Of a DNA stretch of 64,000 bases, positions 38,482 through 53,459 are shown in pieces. The translations under genes and the position numbers were made by a program. The stretch is taken from contig JABWDB010000047.1 of NCBI GenBank assembly GCA_019614645.1, positions 744,001-808,000 of the forward strand. The letters run 5' to 3'. The notes beneath the pieces were generated by a model. The model ran no database searches and was not told the DNA's origin. It saw only the letters and a list, made by a program, of their open reading frames with translations. Position 1 is the stretch's first letter. Each line of letters begins with the position of its first letter. Source of the DNA: Stratiolaelaps scimitus. Its lineage: Eukaryota > Arthropoda > Arachnida > Mesostigmata > Laelapidae.

Positions 38482-40081
38482 CAATTATGAATTACGCGCG
38501 TCATGTTGAAATCATGTCGATAAAATGAACCGCCAAGTATTGTCCATTTAGATACTTACAATGGGGCAAGAGATGTTCCTCAGCGAAAAAGAGATAGAGA
38601 GAGAGACAGACCTAACTTATCTTGTAATCAGCATAAGAGATCACTTGGCGTCCACTAGATCCTGGTGGAGTTTTGCCCCGAATTCGAAAGCTCTCACACA
38701 CGGTGTCATTTTTATCAGCAACAAAACAGTTTGTTGGTTTGAAGCAAGCGGGCACACATTGTATAAGTAAAATTCTAATCGCTTCCCTACACTTATATGC
38801 TTATCATGTAGGCGAATACAGGTGTGAACCGGTGGCTGCGTCCAACGAGTCCCCGTTCTCAAAGATTACTATTATCTTCACTATGGATAACAAAACCTCC
38901 CTAGAAAAAGCCACTGTCATCAAAAGCGCATTTCAGCAGTAATCCTACTAAACTATTAATAATAATGATCAGTTATTATCAAAACCGTTACAGAGCGAGG
39001 GCCAGCTATCGAAACACGCGCAACCCACTCTCTCTCTCACACCGTTATACGCAAGGTCCAGCATCCACGGTCGATGTATGAATGTCTTTAAGTACTATAA
39101 GCACTACGAGGGTAGATATTCGTGCCGAGACTAAAAAAAAAACAATGAAAAAGTCGATTATGCGAAAGGAAGAAACATTCCATGGTCGTATTTTGTGTAA
39201 AGTCAAAATAACATAACGTTGACGTTTATTGATATAAGTCATGTCCATTATCCCATCTCATTATGATTTGCTGCTGCTTCTGCTGTTGTTTCTGCTAAAC
39301 TGAACAACTGCTTATGAATCTATCTGTTTGTTTGTCGCTTAATTGTTTGTTGATGTGGTCATCTGGGTTAATCTCATCTCGGCGGCGTATGTCTGCCTCC
39401 CTCTATAATCACCTATCTATCTAACGAGCTGGTTATTTTTTTATATTGTTATCATCCGTATAACAACATTTATTATTATTATTATTATTACTATTATTAG
39501 TAGTATTATTAGTATTGTGTTATTAGCATCTCGTATTCAACATTATTATTAGTATTTCTTAGTCTCGCCATTTGCTGTTGTTGCTCTTATATAATTCGTC
39601 AGCTATTATTGATAATCTCATGTTTGTATCATCTTCATCTCGCCCTTGTCGATTAAAGTCAACTACACTCTCATATTTATCCATGTGTGTGTGTATGTGT
39701 GGGTGTGTCAGGGTGACAAAACGTGATAGGGTGTCCTGAACGGAGACGGGCAACACCATTGTCATCTCTATCATTTCTAGCACGCACTCCGACGCTCGGC
39801 AGCGCCGATTGTTCTCATCAAGTGCTGCGTGCTCAGCGCGAAACCGGCTCAAACGCTCGATACGCTTTATCTTCATCATATATATGTATAATGGTGTGTA
39901 TGGCGATTAATCGTTGCCGCCGGTGTGACAAAAGCAAATACTCGCCGATTTCTGCATGTCTCTAAAAGACTCTACTTTCTGTCTGTTTTATTCTCACGCA
40001 TCCAGTTTCCATTAGATCAACATACATTCGCACATTTTCATGATATCGTTGCATTTTCTCTCGCTGTCTCTACGTCTCCCA

Positions 40082-40129
40082 ATATATATATATATATATA
40101 ATATATATATATATATCATATATATATAT
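40082..40129. repeat. (TA)n microsatellite, interrupted
   Basis: About 48 bp of alternating A/T with one AA step and one C interruption. Confidence 0.9.
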
Positions 40130-40740
40130 CTCATTCGCTACTTTGGATATTCGCGTTCACCGTTAGCTATTTCTTGGTCTCATGCGCCATGCATCGCTGA
40201 CGAATCAGATCGGATACAACCCGATTCTAGACCGTATCTATCTATTTCACTTGGGAAGAATCCTACTTCAACAGGACTGCTCAACATTCTACCTACAATT
40301 ACAACTTCAAGTCAAGTGCGGCGCGCCTATCTCACTCAAAGAGTTTCATATCAATCAATACTAATAATGGCGGACGCCAACTAGTCTAATTCAGTTAGTC
40401 TCTAATCTAACGTATGCGGGTGGAGGTTTCGAGGTTATGCAGATGTTGTTTCTTCGAGATAATATAATGATTATTTGATAATTATTGTTGGTTTTATCCA
40501 CTGACGCGGGCGGGACGGGGGTTGAGACGCATTCATTTGTGTTTTTCATTATCACGACAGACAGGTAAACGCATCATCCCGATGTCAGTGATTGTTGCAC
40601 ATACATCAACAGAAAAAATAAAAGCATCTCATCAACAAAGCATGCTTATTATATAGCGAGTCTACGACGGTCGATTACTGCTTGTCACTGTTGTGGTAGC
40701 TGCTGCTGTTGCTGCTATAACTACTGTTGTTAACTTAACT

Positions 40741-40785
40741 TTTTCGGGCTGACTCTCAGCCAACATTTAACGTCCACGGTACCGC
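40741..40785. repeat. 45-bp dispersed repeat with internal hairpin, copy B
   Basis: Matches 9821-9865 on the same strand, ungapped, with five differences. The GGCTGA-CTC-TCAGCC inverted repeat (40748-40762) is perfectly kept. Confidence 0.75.
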
Positions 40786-43196
40786 TTTCGCTACTGTTGT
40801 TGCTGGTGTGTCAATGATGTTAGGTATCAAAATAGCTCAACAGGCCCTATCTGGATCCTAATTGGAGCCGTTTGATTATTATACTTGTGTATTTCACAAT
40901 ATCAATTTTGTTATTACTTGCCATTGTGGTATAGTATACCTATCGCATCGGTATCGCTCATCGTAAGTGGTGTTTTTTTTTAGCATTACTCGCTGTCGTC
41001 AAAGCAACTATATATATATATATATATAAGGGGAATATATCTATCTTTATAGTAGTGCTGTGCTTTTGGGGCCAGACGTAAACTGCTGTTGTAATTATTA
41101 GTATTGGCGTATATATATATATATATGCTCATCTTGTGTTGTAGGTATTTTTTCCTTTAACGTCCCTATTTTAGTCGACGACGGATGACGGCGATTTCCC
41201 ATCATCCCTAAACGATCTCAAAGATCTGAATACTATAATATTACTCGTGAAATCGTTTTGGAAGTCTCTACTTTTCCTCGGCCGTGATACAGTACAATAG
41301 GGTCGTGGTGGAGAGGCGATCACTCATTAACTATATCTATATATAGGATACCGTTATGTAGGTATGTTTTGCAGCCGAAACTCGAAATAATGCTATATAT
41401 ATATATATATATATATATATCTCCTGAGCATCTATCATTATATGTAATATAGGTATATATTATTGAAAATCTACCAATCACACTATAGGAGCTATATATA
41501 GCTCCCCACGCTGATATTATTGACTTATCTATTTATTTATAATCATAAATTATTATTATTATTCTATCTAGATTCTATGCTACGCATATCAGAATAATAA
41601 GCTCTACCTAAGCTTCTCGACAGAGAGAGACAGTTGTTGGATTCATGGAACGATAGTATAATACTAATATACTAAAAGGCCGGGGCTGCATTGTGGCCAG
41701 TGTTCTGTTGCGGTGTCCAGGTTGATATTTCTGCATCACTGTATGTTATGACATCGGAGAGTGAGATTTGGTTGGGGGTGGAGATAGACTGGCATTGGGA
41801 TTTGCGGTCGGTGAACAGATAGGGAACAACAAGAAAAAAATTCGATATGAGGAGGGTTCGATATAACAATGAAGGGAGGGATGTATCAGCCACTGCTGCT
41901 GCTGGGCTATATGCAGACAGGTTAGGAGAATTCTAACTGAGTGGCGGTGATTCCACTGTGTCGGACAATATACGTGTTGTGGTGACATTGACCTTGGGAA
42001 CTCATCGCAAGGCCGCACATCCACACTGACAAGCAATGGAATGTATCATCTATAGATTCGTGGTGGTGCCAGTGCTCGTGCTGTTGTTGTTCTTGTTATT
42101 GTATCAAAGTGTCCGTCATTTTTGTATTCGTCGAGTAGATGTACATATACTGCCATTGTTTGCTTGTATGTGTGAGCAAGCTAGTTGGTGTAAGGTGTGT
42201 TGCAGTTTTTGTCTCTGCGTGCGCGCGTGATCTTCTTAACTATTTCTACCGCACACACGATGTCCTGTCTCGACGGCAGGTGAGGAATAAGAATATTTCG
42301 GCCTAGTTTGTTTACCTGTCTCTGGATCGACATTTGACGCTTGGTCGGAGTTAGAGCGCGTGATTTAGAGGACGCTGCTATGAGCGAATGTTGTTTCGCC
42401 AAAATGTAGCGTGCGTCTGCCATTGTATGGCTGGCACGCACGTAACATGAATTCAGTTACTTCTGGTAGACTGCTACGGTAGACGGTTTATATATCATTG
42501 CATATATTATTGTTTACTTACGAGGCATTGAACACGGTGCAGTGGCGAGCGCTGCCACCGTCACCGTTCGCCGCTAACTGTCGTACGCATTTGTTGATGA
42601 CCTACGCGACGGCAATTTTGTCTCCCGAATGTGCAGTTTTCTCAAGTAATCACTGCCTTGTGTGAGTGGATCTCTATTTGTTATCGGCATCCGGTATAGG
42701 TACCGTCTTCAGCGATTTGTAAAATTTTACACCAGCTTATAGATTGTCTGTTGTGTTCGAGCGAGTGCTCTCACGTCGTAAAGGAGTTTAATCATTGTGT
42801 TTATACGAGTTGAAAAAAGCGGTTGTTCGTGTTACTAAGCCTGCCGCAGAATAGGTTTATCTCCTGTTGAAGATATATATATCCCATATAATTGTTTGTG
42901 TTGACACAATCCTCTCACAGTGTCATATTGGTCAGCAGCAGCCTGATCTATACGCGGTCATATCACCTAGCTATTCGCACGGTTCCGGGCATGTCAAATT
43001 CAACAAGAACACGATACTGCATGTATCTCTCGGATCAATTATATCTCATATAGATACCGGAATTCCAAAGAATAAATGGCCAGAAAATTTCTTCAGATTA
43101 ACATATTGTGTGGTTAAGAGCAGCACTTTGTTGACGCAGTAATAAAATAATCATAAAAAAATTCCTGAATTTCGAGGAGGTTATCTCATTATTCAA

Positions 43197-43197
<1 letters not shown>

Positions 43198-43228
<31 letters not shown>
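43198..43228. repeat. (TA)n microsatellite
   Basis: A perfect run of about 31 bp. Confidence 0.9.
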
Positions 43229-43231
<3 letters not shown>

Positions 43232-46191
43232 AGTGTTCCGTATAGTTGTAAATCGACAATCACGTGGTCAGACGAAGAGCAGCTTAACGATATTCTTGCA
43301 CGTCCCTGACGTCGCATAAACGTCTGTTGTATGCTACGCATTGAGATTAAGTAACATTAGCTCCCATTAAGCGGCACTCTACTACTTGCCGGATCGTTTG
43401 TACTTGGGACAACTATAGGCATATCATAAAGTGTCTATTAATTAATAGGATTGCTACTTAGATATTGATCTGTATCTATTGATGGCTAACTAACCAACTA
43501 CAAGTCGCTTCTCGATCTCAGTCTGCTTATACCGGCCACAGCGGTTGGTAGCATGTTTCCAATAGTACTAGTAGTTCGTATATATGCTTATATATATATA
43601 TGTATCTATGTTAACTCATGGGTTTAACTAGGGGTTGTCCTAACAAGCTCTAACATTGGTGGTGTTAACATATTAGCTATCGTTACTCTATACCGAATAT
43701 GGAAAGGTGCTGAACTAGCGCCCACTCGCCTGAACTATTGCGCTAACGTTTTATTTCACCCGTCGCCATCCTTTGGTGCCATCCGCTGACGTGACGTACC
43801 ACCGAGTTGGTTCCCTGGAGCGGGTTGATTGAAGCCGATAGTAGTCGATTATCGTCACCTTTTCTTCGTTCGAGTCCCGTCTCGTGTTGTTTCCGTTGTG
43901 TGTGATCATAAGCCATCGTCATCTTCGGCGTGTCCTCTTGCCACCTTGTCTGCTCTTTCACCTGGGAAATCTGGTCCTGTATCATCGCGGTCGGTGATCA
44001 ACGTGCTTGACTCACGGACGGGTGGTCGCTCTAGGATTCGCGAGGAGTACCAGGAACACGGTATTTTTTGTTTGTTTGTTTCGTCATGTCCCCTGTGATC
44101 ACAACTGCCAATCGTTCCGACGTCTCAATGAGCCAGCCGAACCGTGGACGATAATGTACCGATGAGCGGACATCATCAATGATTGCTCCCGACGTCAGGG
44201 AGACGGCGGTGGCGGCTGAAAGCCGCCACGTCGATCTCGTGCGGGGGACGGCACACTTCATCACGTCAGGCGGCTGATCTATCAAAGCTGTTGCTTTCTT
44301 GCGACGATACAAAGTCCGTCCACGGTTCCCACTCCAATGGCTCTTGGCTCGACATCACGCCTGTTAGTGTCGTTGTTACAAATGGCGTACGGATCACGAC
44401 GATGGTCGATGGAGAAGTCTCATGGTAGCGTCCCGGTGTTGTGCTGAGCTAACACTCGACGGCGGCTCTCCCGCGGCTCGTATGCGGCCTTTGCTGCTGC
44501 AGTGGGAGGCCGTTCTCCATATGCTAGAGCGCAATGACGGTTGTTGACGGTGTGCGTCCGTGGTCACGCTGGATACGAGAGTAAACGGTCGATTTTCAGT
44601 CATGGCCGTACCCCCCATTTTCTAAGGCACACTCACTCCATAATGGCTATGACCCCTCCAAAAAAAAAAGCCAGCCCCACCCATCCTATGCCGTCTTTGT
44701 TTCAATGTACAATCCCTCCCCAACTACACTAGATATGATATACGGGTCGAATCGCCCGTTTGGCGTGCTGCCAAATTGTCTGTGGGCATGCCGCCCGTTC
44801 TGTGATTCCGCTTCGCGTTTCTCAACTTTTCCTCCACCACCACCACCAACAACAACAACGACAAAAAAAAACCAACGCATCAGCCACTATAGAATTCCGG
44901 TAGAATGGCTGAGCGGTATAGAACTGAATGGGAAGCAAGGGGCGCAAGAACATCTGGAAAACAACCGCGTTGTCTCGACGAACGTGACAACCAGATACTT
45001 ACTAATAGATAACTAGTTACAAGAAGAGGAAGAATCGATCGCGATTGAATTTTTCCCGTTTGCAAATTTTCGTTTTCTGTGAATTTCGTTGAAATACTCG
45101 AAAGCTACGCATATAACGTAACAAGAAGCTAGAGATTGTTGACCACTTAGAGAGCGGGCATGGGGACACTCAAGAGCGGAAGGCGAAGCATGCCATATTT
45201 AAGGTGTACTTCAAGGAGAACTAACAGGTATTTCGCCTTTTTTTTTGTTTGTTTGTTTCGTCCTCGGGCGGTTTAAGTTAACCTTTGCCAATCATCCTTC
45301 TCACTTACCTCGAGGTACCACAGAACGCACTGGTGGATATTTCGAGAAACATTTATCGAAATCCCCCTTGCTGTGCGAGAGACGCCACGTACAATGTACG
45401 TGATCGTATTGTGACGCGCTTCTACGCGCACACGCTACCCTGTTAACAACTTCCAACTGCTTGGTGAATTATTATGCAGGTAGGAGGCGATGGAAACCGT
45501 GTGAGCAGACGTGTGAACGGTTGATCCTTGTGAAAAGAAAAAAGATTGGCAACAAGCTGAGGAAAGGCGGTGTCAAGAAGTCCCTGCATGTGCTGGTCAG
45601 ACGGTGTAGTCAGACCTGATCGATAGGCCGATCAGTGGATAGACCTCAAGATAAAACGGATCGGATACGTACATAGTTTTCCCAGCACATCCGCCAACGA
45701 CGGCGGTTCGGCAGAGTCAGACGAATATGGCGCGCCTGCATCTACAACCACAGAAACAAACACAGCGGTTGGTTGCGCAGAACGAAGGATTCGACGGGAA
45801 CGCATTGGTTTTTGGCTTCGATAGGTAGACTGTTGTTAATCATCTCGAAATTGTAAAGCATGACGATATGCAGCATATTGCAAAGAGTAAATTCTGTGAT
45901 GGTACGAAACGTCTATGCATCATCGTCATCTCAACAACAACAACAACATATCTAATATCTAATACAATATAGTTGACAGCCAAATATATATATATCTATG
46001 TATGTGTATCTTGTTGTTGTTCGACGACGACAACGCCCCTGAAAAGGTTCATTTCTCAGATCAACAGACGGCTATCAGAATGGTTTATACCGTTGTGATG
46101 AGATCTACTCGGTGTTCGTGATCTCGCTCACTCCAGCAGTGACTTCAGAAGCTTGCATCGTGGTACCACGTCAACGACTGTGTGTCGTCGG

Positions 46192-46212
46192 TCGATCGAT
46201 CGATCGATCGAT
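46192..46212. repeat. (TCGA)5 tetranucleotide tract
   Basis: Five TCGA units in a row. The tract is its own reverse complement. Confidence 0.9.
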
Positions 46213-46986
46213 TTTCGCTCGGCTATAGGGTGAGGAAATCGATCCACTTTCTGCTACTTCGAGATCAGTGACGGTGGCGAAAAATCAGTGTGCGTGATAA
46301 CTAGTCGAGTGACGAGACAAGCAAGCGGCAAGTTAGACACGAGTGCTAATAAGTAGCCGCCACGGATACCGACGTCGTTTGTTGAACCGATAACCGACCA
46401 CACTCTGTACCCCCATGTTGTTGACGGGCAATGACAGACGAGAGAATGGTTTATATGTGTCCAACAGGTATAGACCATTGTTGGCTTACTGCGCCACTGG
46501 GTGTACTATAAAGCGTACGACTACGACACTCCTGAAACGGCTCCTGAGGTCGGGTGTGAGCCGAAACGGACAAACTTCGAAAAAAAAATTCAGTCGAAGT
46601 TAGCTATAGTAATTAATGCGATTACCCAGTTGACGATACTCCTGTGTAGGGGAGATTGGCTCTTCTAACTGATTTCGTTGAGTTGTGCGAGTGAATCAAC
46701 TTTTGATGTAATGAAACGCTCCATGAGACAAAAACGGATCGAAAAAGGTTAATTCAATCAATTTTAAATTGCTGTAGTTACTACGTGCTAGGGCGATCAT
46801 TGTTCTAGGCAGCGAATAGCAGCAGGTGGCCGAGCTGTAAGAAGCGCCTAGATTGTGCCTTCGCTACATTAATCCCCATAGTATAATAGTATTATTACCG
46901 TAATTATATATATATATATATAGAGTCGACGAATTAAGTTCACATCATTGTACGACTCTCTCGGTATATGGCATGTTAGATCTAGC

Positions 46987-46988
<2 letters not shown>

Positions 46989-47019
<31 letters not shown>
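46989..47019. repeat. (TA)n microsatellite
   Basis: A perfect run of about 31 bp. Confidence 0.9.
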
Positions 47020-47022
<3 letters not shown>

Positions 47023-47801
47023 CAGCAGTAACACTTACACTACGCGGATGCCATCTCAACTATTTGCACCATCATTCTATTTGCTAGTGCTCTCCGTCGG
47101 AGAAGAGCAATGGTAGCGAACGCAATGATATCTACAACAATAGTTTCTGCTTAGAATAGATAGATATTATAGATAGGGAAGATATACAGACATGCGGTCA
47201 TCATTTGAAGGGCGTTGAAAATCCTTTAAACTTTTATTGAGATTCTCTCGGCCTGCTCGCCAGATCCTCATCATCCGTATCATTATCATTAGCAATCGTC
47301 CTCAGTCAAATCATCATCGATTTATTGATGGTCGTTTCTGGTTAACATCTATTCATATTTATATATATATATATATATATAGATGTATTAATCTAGCTAG
47401 GTGTGGTCTATCTGGGTGTATTTGTTATTGTTACAATACCAACTCTGTGTCTCATTATTCTTTGCTTCTGTCAGCTTACACAGTAGTACCATAGACGTTT
47501 ATCGCTAGACTTATCAGTACAGCAACATGTGTATGTGTGTGAGTGTGTCTGTCTGAGATTCTGAATTCGCATCATCTCGTCGTCATCATCATTAGCCGTA
47601 GTCATCCTTAATCAGTCCTTATAGTTCTTACAGTACAGTCAGCCACTCATTGCGATTATTGTTATTATCAATATTATTACAATTAGCTATTATTATTATT
47701 ATTTGTTATTCCCATACATTAATAATATAGTAATTAGCCACTGTGCTTGATTACCGAAAGTACGGTCCGCTATTGACGAGTACATGTTAAGTTCTTTATC
47801 C

Positions 47802-47832
<31 letters not shown>

Positions 47833-50800
47833 CGGAATAAGCCCTTGATACTCGATAACCCCCTCACACTCATATATAGGCTATCGTGTTCAATTAATGT
47901 TATCTGCTATATTGTCTGCTTCCTCGTCTTACATTTTGATGATATCCATCAATAAATTAATCTATTTTTGTCTTTGGTGGCGTGTAACCGGCACGACATG
48001 TGTTGTGTCTTTGGCTTTGTTTGCATTTGTCGCACAAAAGTTGTTATGTAATATTGTGTAGAATACAAAGGGGTGTATCATTAAGACTTTAGTGAAAATT
48101 TAACTCACTAGGATTCAGGGACAAGTTGTATCATACAACAGCGTAAACATCCTACTGTGATTATTGTTATTCCTGTTGTGGCTGTTGTTGTTGTGTCTGT
48201 TGTGGCGGGCAAAATAAAAAAGAGACGTTCCATCTGTTAGGTTACCTTTTCGACGACATCCAGTCGTCCAACACCTTGTTAACGTGATCCACGTTGTTCT
48301 AATTCCTCTCCTTTGCCAGTATTACAAGCAAGATGCCAATTCGGCAGTGGAGGATCCGTCGTCTCGCAATGACGGCATTGATTGAACGGAGAAAAGTCAA
48401 TGAACGGGCCACAACTAAAGTCGCAGTGGTCGTTCGATCCGACTCATTTATAGCGACTGGTGAGGTTTCCGGGCACTTTTAACTACGTTTTGTCCTCACA
48501 CTTAACCATGGTTGCTCGTGTCAGCAGCACACCATAGAGATCGATTATGGTGCTCGAGTCCATCTGGACCAAGCATCATTACCCAATCTACATATGTGCT
48601 CATCTAGCGGACTGTATAGGTTTAGTGGTCATGTTATCATTGCTACATCGGGCGACTGAGTTTCATGCGTTTACTTTGCTTTCGGATGCTCGCTTAGATC
48701 TATGTTCCTGGCCCAGTACGTATTCAATTGCCGTTAATTTTTTTTTTGTTATATGTGGGTGTATATTTCATGATCTGGTTTTCCTTCATTCAAAGCGATC
48801 AGAGAGAAAAGTAGTCCCTTGCCGTTGTTGGTTGGCATTTCGACTCAAGGAGTTTAAGGTCATCACATGAATCCGCTAAGTCGCGTGTATGATATGCACA
48901 GCCTGAATACAACCTGGATAATTCGTGTTGACTTTGCTTGTCGCGCCTTACCCCAAAGATAACGTATCACCCAAGGCACGACTCGGACAGGGGACAGCTA
49001 GAAAGGTTTCTTGGGGCTTCGAGATATTTGCAACAGGCCCATAAGCAAAGAGAACACAACGAGATAAGGCCCATACAGATTTGGCCCTCCGCTCTTTTGT
49101 GTTCATACGCGGCCAATTGTCCAATGAGCGTCACGATCGAAGGGCTCGCGCCGAAATCGTACGAGAGGTCAATGCCGACGAGATCGGTCGCCAACGTGTC
49201 TGTGACCTGAGATAAGCGTATGCATTCTCTTCGCGCAGAGGTAGTCGTCCTTTCGGTACGCGCCTTGATCGGGTACAGCGATCGCAAGTCGTTCAACCAA
49301 TTCAATAGCATACCATATATATATACTAACAGCCATTTAAGCAATCGACGTAGAATGGATAACGCCTACAGGTAGCACTTTGCGGCGCCTGTGGTATTAT
49401 GAGCATATTCGCCACAGCGACAATCATTGGCGCGTTGAAGGGCGGGGGGGGGGGTGGGTGGAAATATTCCCTACCACAATCGTTGGTACCCTGATTCTTA
49501 AGCATAATTCGGAAATACATAGATTCCGTTGCACAGGTGTTGTCGAACGCTCTCTTTTTTGTCAAGGCTGTTAACATCGGAGTCGGCGTCCATCATTGGG
49601 GTCACGATTTCGAGTTTCTAACTACATCAAGATAGGTTTTCTCAAGCAATAACAATATGACTAGAGTAAACGGTGTTGAACGATGCGACTTGGTACAAAC
49701 GCTGGTTCCGTGATTAGTTAGTGAGTTTAATTAGCTCATTCGTTCCTTCTATTGTTGTCCTGTGATTTCACGTCCCCTTTTTCTAAATCGTCATTCTATT
49801 ATTGTAGCTACTGGCAGTGTCATGATTTGGACGACAAAATGTCCTCCGCCCTGAGCTCTTCTGCCGCATACAACAATTCAACGCGAAAGTCGCTCCCACC
49901 TTAAGAGGCTATCGTCAATGACCATTCCTGTTGTCAATGTGTGTGTGGTTTTTATTGGGTCGTGTTCTATTGACGGTATGTCTAACGCACGTGTCCTTTC
50001 GGTTACGGATGCGAGCGACAGTTTTTGCGGAAGTTTTCTGTGTCTGCCGTTACCATGATTTCATTTGTGATACTTGAATGTAGATCATTGTTATCATCAT
50101 GATAATGAATAGGTACCTGAAATGGGCGAATCTCGACTCGCCGTGAGTATGCTTGTTCTCGTGGGTGGTTTGTCTAGACTATTTTATAATATTTTTTGTT
50201 CCATCGTTAAGAATCACACCCCCGGGGAATGCATTGATGGACCATGGTCGCGCCGTTGCATAGGGAACGGCTGCCGAATTAGCAGCGGGGTTGTCTCGTG
50301 TCGTCTTCGACATGACAGCGACTGCGTTCGTGATAGATATATCTATATTTAAATGATTTTTAGAAATGCTAAATCTCGTTCTTTGGTCTCGAGAACTCAC
50401 GAGCGTTATTTGATTCCTCTGAGATGTATCAGCGTCATAGACTCATCGGGTCATATGGTGTCTAACGTTAGCCCTGAGGGTGGCTCAGTCATGACATTAA
50501 AGTGTCTGCAGGAGAGAGCATACGGAATTTGGGAACCGTTGATCCCCAACTAGATTTGCCCCCTTGTCTGCGTATGTCGGTCTGCCACTAGACTAGGTAG
50601 GTCAGAGAGCGGGAGACCAACTTGGAAACGGTGAGTTGGTGAAGTCCCCGAATGAGCCCGCGGGCACTCTCACACATAGGCAAACACAGCCGTGCCACGA
50701 GCAGCTACAGAAACCTAAGGCCAGAATCGTCGTCGCGGCTGCTTCTGCTGCGAGGCTCGTGATTGGATAGGGCACGAAAGTCGCTCACATCGTCAAGATC

Positions 50801-53420
50801 GCCGTGAGAGGTTTTCGTTGACTCACACTAACGGAAGACGATGACAATGAAAGGATGCGAATGAGGTAGCACGATGGGGGTTTATGGGGGGCGCTCGGCG
50901 AGCGGTCAACGGGCGATTATATTTAGGGCAGGGGCATTTCCTATGGAGGCACTGCCCTGGTTGCCCCGCTTGACCAACTGCTTCCGAAGCGCCTCTGTGT
51001 CTTCGGGCAGCCTCGGGCACATTTAGACAATGGCATAGGGTACTTAGATGGCCTGCACCGCTACCGCTGGTGTTATTACGACTGCGATTGTTCTGCAGAA
51101 ACTACGATTGCCCGGAACGAGTTTGGTATTCGTCGTCACAACAGGCTCAAGGACAGAAGAGCCAACTCGCAAAGAAGAAGAACGTTCTTGGATCAGTATG
51201 TGGCATTGTCAAGAGGACACGCCTGTTTTCGTCCCAGGACGCAACTATTTATGTGACGTCCATCTCAGACAGCTGTAGGGCGCCATGGTCGTGCGGCTCA
51301 GTTGAATGCACGGAAAAAACGCGTACAACAACAATTGAAGCTTGTCCTTCTTTACCATTGCACGTATCCATAAAGTTCGCTAGGGGGAAAGGCACTTCCG
51401 CATCTGTGGGGTTGGCTCTCAAGTTTCAAATTCATTGCGAAATAAAGCCATCAGAAGAAAAGGACGATTCCTCAGTGGTCTTTTGGGGCTCGTGTTGGAG
51501 CCCATGCGTCTAACCCCGAAGGCCGATGGGCCGTTGGAGAAATCAGGCCTCTCTCGTCAATATCGAGCTCGGCTGTCGGCCGAGGCCTTGACCAAGCAGA
51601 GGAGAAATCACTGGAGCTGAAGTGGCGTTTGCTTTGCTGCGTCGTCTTAGAATTCCGAATAGCAGCTTTCAACTAGCCCCCCCCCCTCCTGTAAGGTTTA
51701 TTTTAAAATAAGCAAACCAATTGAAAATTTAGTCTTACGAACGTCGTCAAACAAATGGTTACCCTCGTGTTGGGCGATGTCGTGATGGCGTTCCTGGGAA
51801 AGCAGTATCTTTGCCTTGCATGAGAATGACTCCACCTTTAAGGGTTTTGCCTTGTGAAAAATGTGTAATGGTTTTCTACGTACAATATGCAAGAATCATG
51901 GCTTGATTACGTGGTTTCAGCCGTCCACGAGCTACGGACGAGAACGCTTCAGCGATTCAACGTAATTTGCCTGGCGCTGGTCAGCAGCATCTATGCTGTG
52001 TGACCTGTACGCGCGTATCGATATTTTGAATATACCGGCTATCGGGCAGATCCGGATTATTGTTATAGGTTTTTCATTGAATGATAGCAATGGCTTAGTT
52101 GTGCTTGTCGTATCAGAGGAGATACACGCCCGCTACCCTCGGCTAGACTGGTCCATCAAGAACAATCTCGGTATGAGTTGCACAACCAACGAGATATCGT
52201 CAACAAATGGGCATTTGTTCACCATTTGAAAATGGTCACAGCAACACACTGTACTATAAGTGGTAATAATAATTTCCATTATATATGTAATGCTTGTCAT
52301 ATTGTTCATAGCGTTAATACAACGCGATAAGACACCATCGCTAAGTTATCATCCCCCAATCAAATAATGTGCAACACATTGTCGTGTAAGGGTGCGTATA
52401 AGTGAGGTCATATCGATACGAGTGTAGGGAGAGAATCATCTTAGGTGGTCAGCGCACTTGTTGGCCGTACGCAGTGGACGAACCAATTTGGATATCTCTA
52501 TCTGGCTATCTGTGTTTCGTTATTATCTATGTATTAAGTTCGGGACGTTTGCCTGTGAAGGCGTGCCTACACTTGTACGTGTCTGTGTGTCCGTGTGAGT
52601 CTGTCTGGACGATGCTTATGGTGAACAGCAGAGTGGACCTTTAGTGGACTTTGTCAATCGCAGTTTGGACAACAGTTCCGTAGCTAAAATATACTGAACC
52701 TTATGAACTGGCTGTTGAACGACGGATACACTTGAAAATGTAACGCGCAAAACACTTCGTAGCCAGTTAGTGAGGAAGCATATTTGAAGACAGAATCGTG
52801 CCTTGGATAGAGTTGTCAAGATATGCTTCACACTACACGAAGTTATATAACGAAGGAGACACGGTTCGCGGAGACCGGCGCATGGCAATCGGAGACACTC
52901 AGTGCATTTCGTCAAACATTTCCTACTCGTGTTTCAGTTCACCGTAAACGACTCATACACAGCTGTATTGCCAGTGGTAGTAAAATCTACTCTCCGTCGA
53001 GCGCATAGCCATCATTATGCGTGGATGTATTGCAGATCCTAGAGAAGAACAACCAACCTGGCTGCTTACTAGGCTTTATGTCATCATGACAGTAGCAGTA
53101 GCCGTTATTCGAAGTGGATTGCTACGAGCTGCCGCGCAACAATTGCAAAAAAGAAAAAAAACACGTATGAAATGGCCGCTGATTCAGGACCACGTCTGTG
53201 CCACGTTCTGCCCGGATCAAAATAACAACATTTACACGGAGGTGACATCGATCAAGGCGTAGTACATTTACACGAACGTACGCACAACAACACAATGTGT
53301 CTGGAAAAAGTGTTCTCACACACGGAATATTATGTTCGGCATTGGCAATTATTTCATTGCTGTAGCCGCCGTCTCCGAGAAATGGCGTGTCAACCTTTGA
53401 CGGGACGCCCTTGACATTCA

Positions 53421-53459
53421 TTTGTTGCTGTTGTTGTTGTTGTTGTTGTTGCTGCTGCT
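53421..53459. repeat. (TTG)n/(CTG)n microsatellite
   Basis: TTG units ending in three CTG units on the + strand. Confidence 0.85.

Noticed and set aside
43743..44618. Cluster of ORFs on both strands
   Set aside because: Frames on the two strands overlap over most of their length and neither has a domain. GC richness explains them.
51070..51513. 147-codon + strand ORF in a GC-richer patch
   Set aside because: No recognisable family, another frame is also open, and no convincing splice or promoter context was seen.
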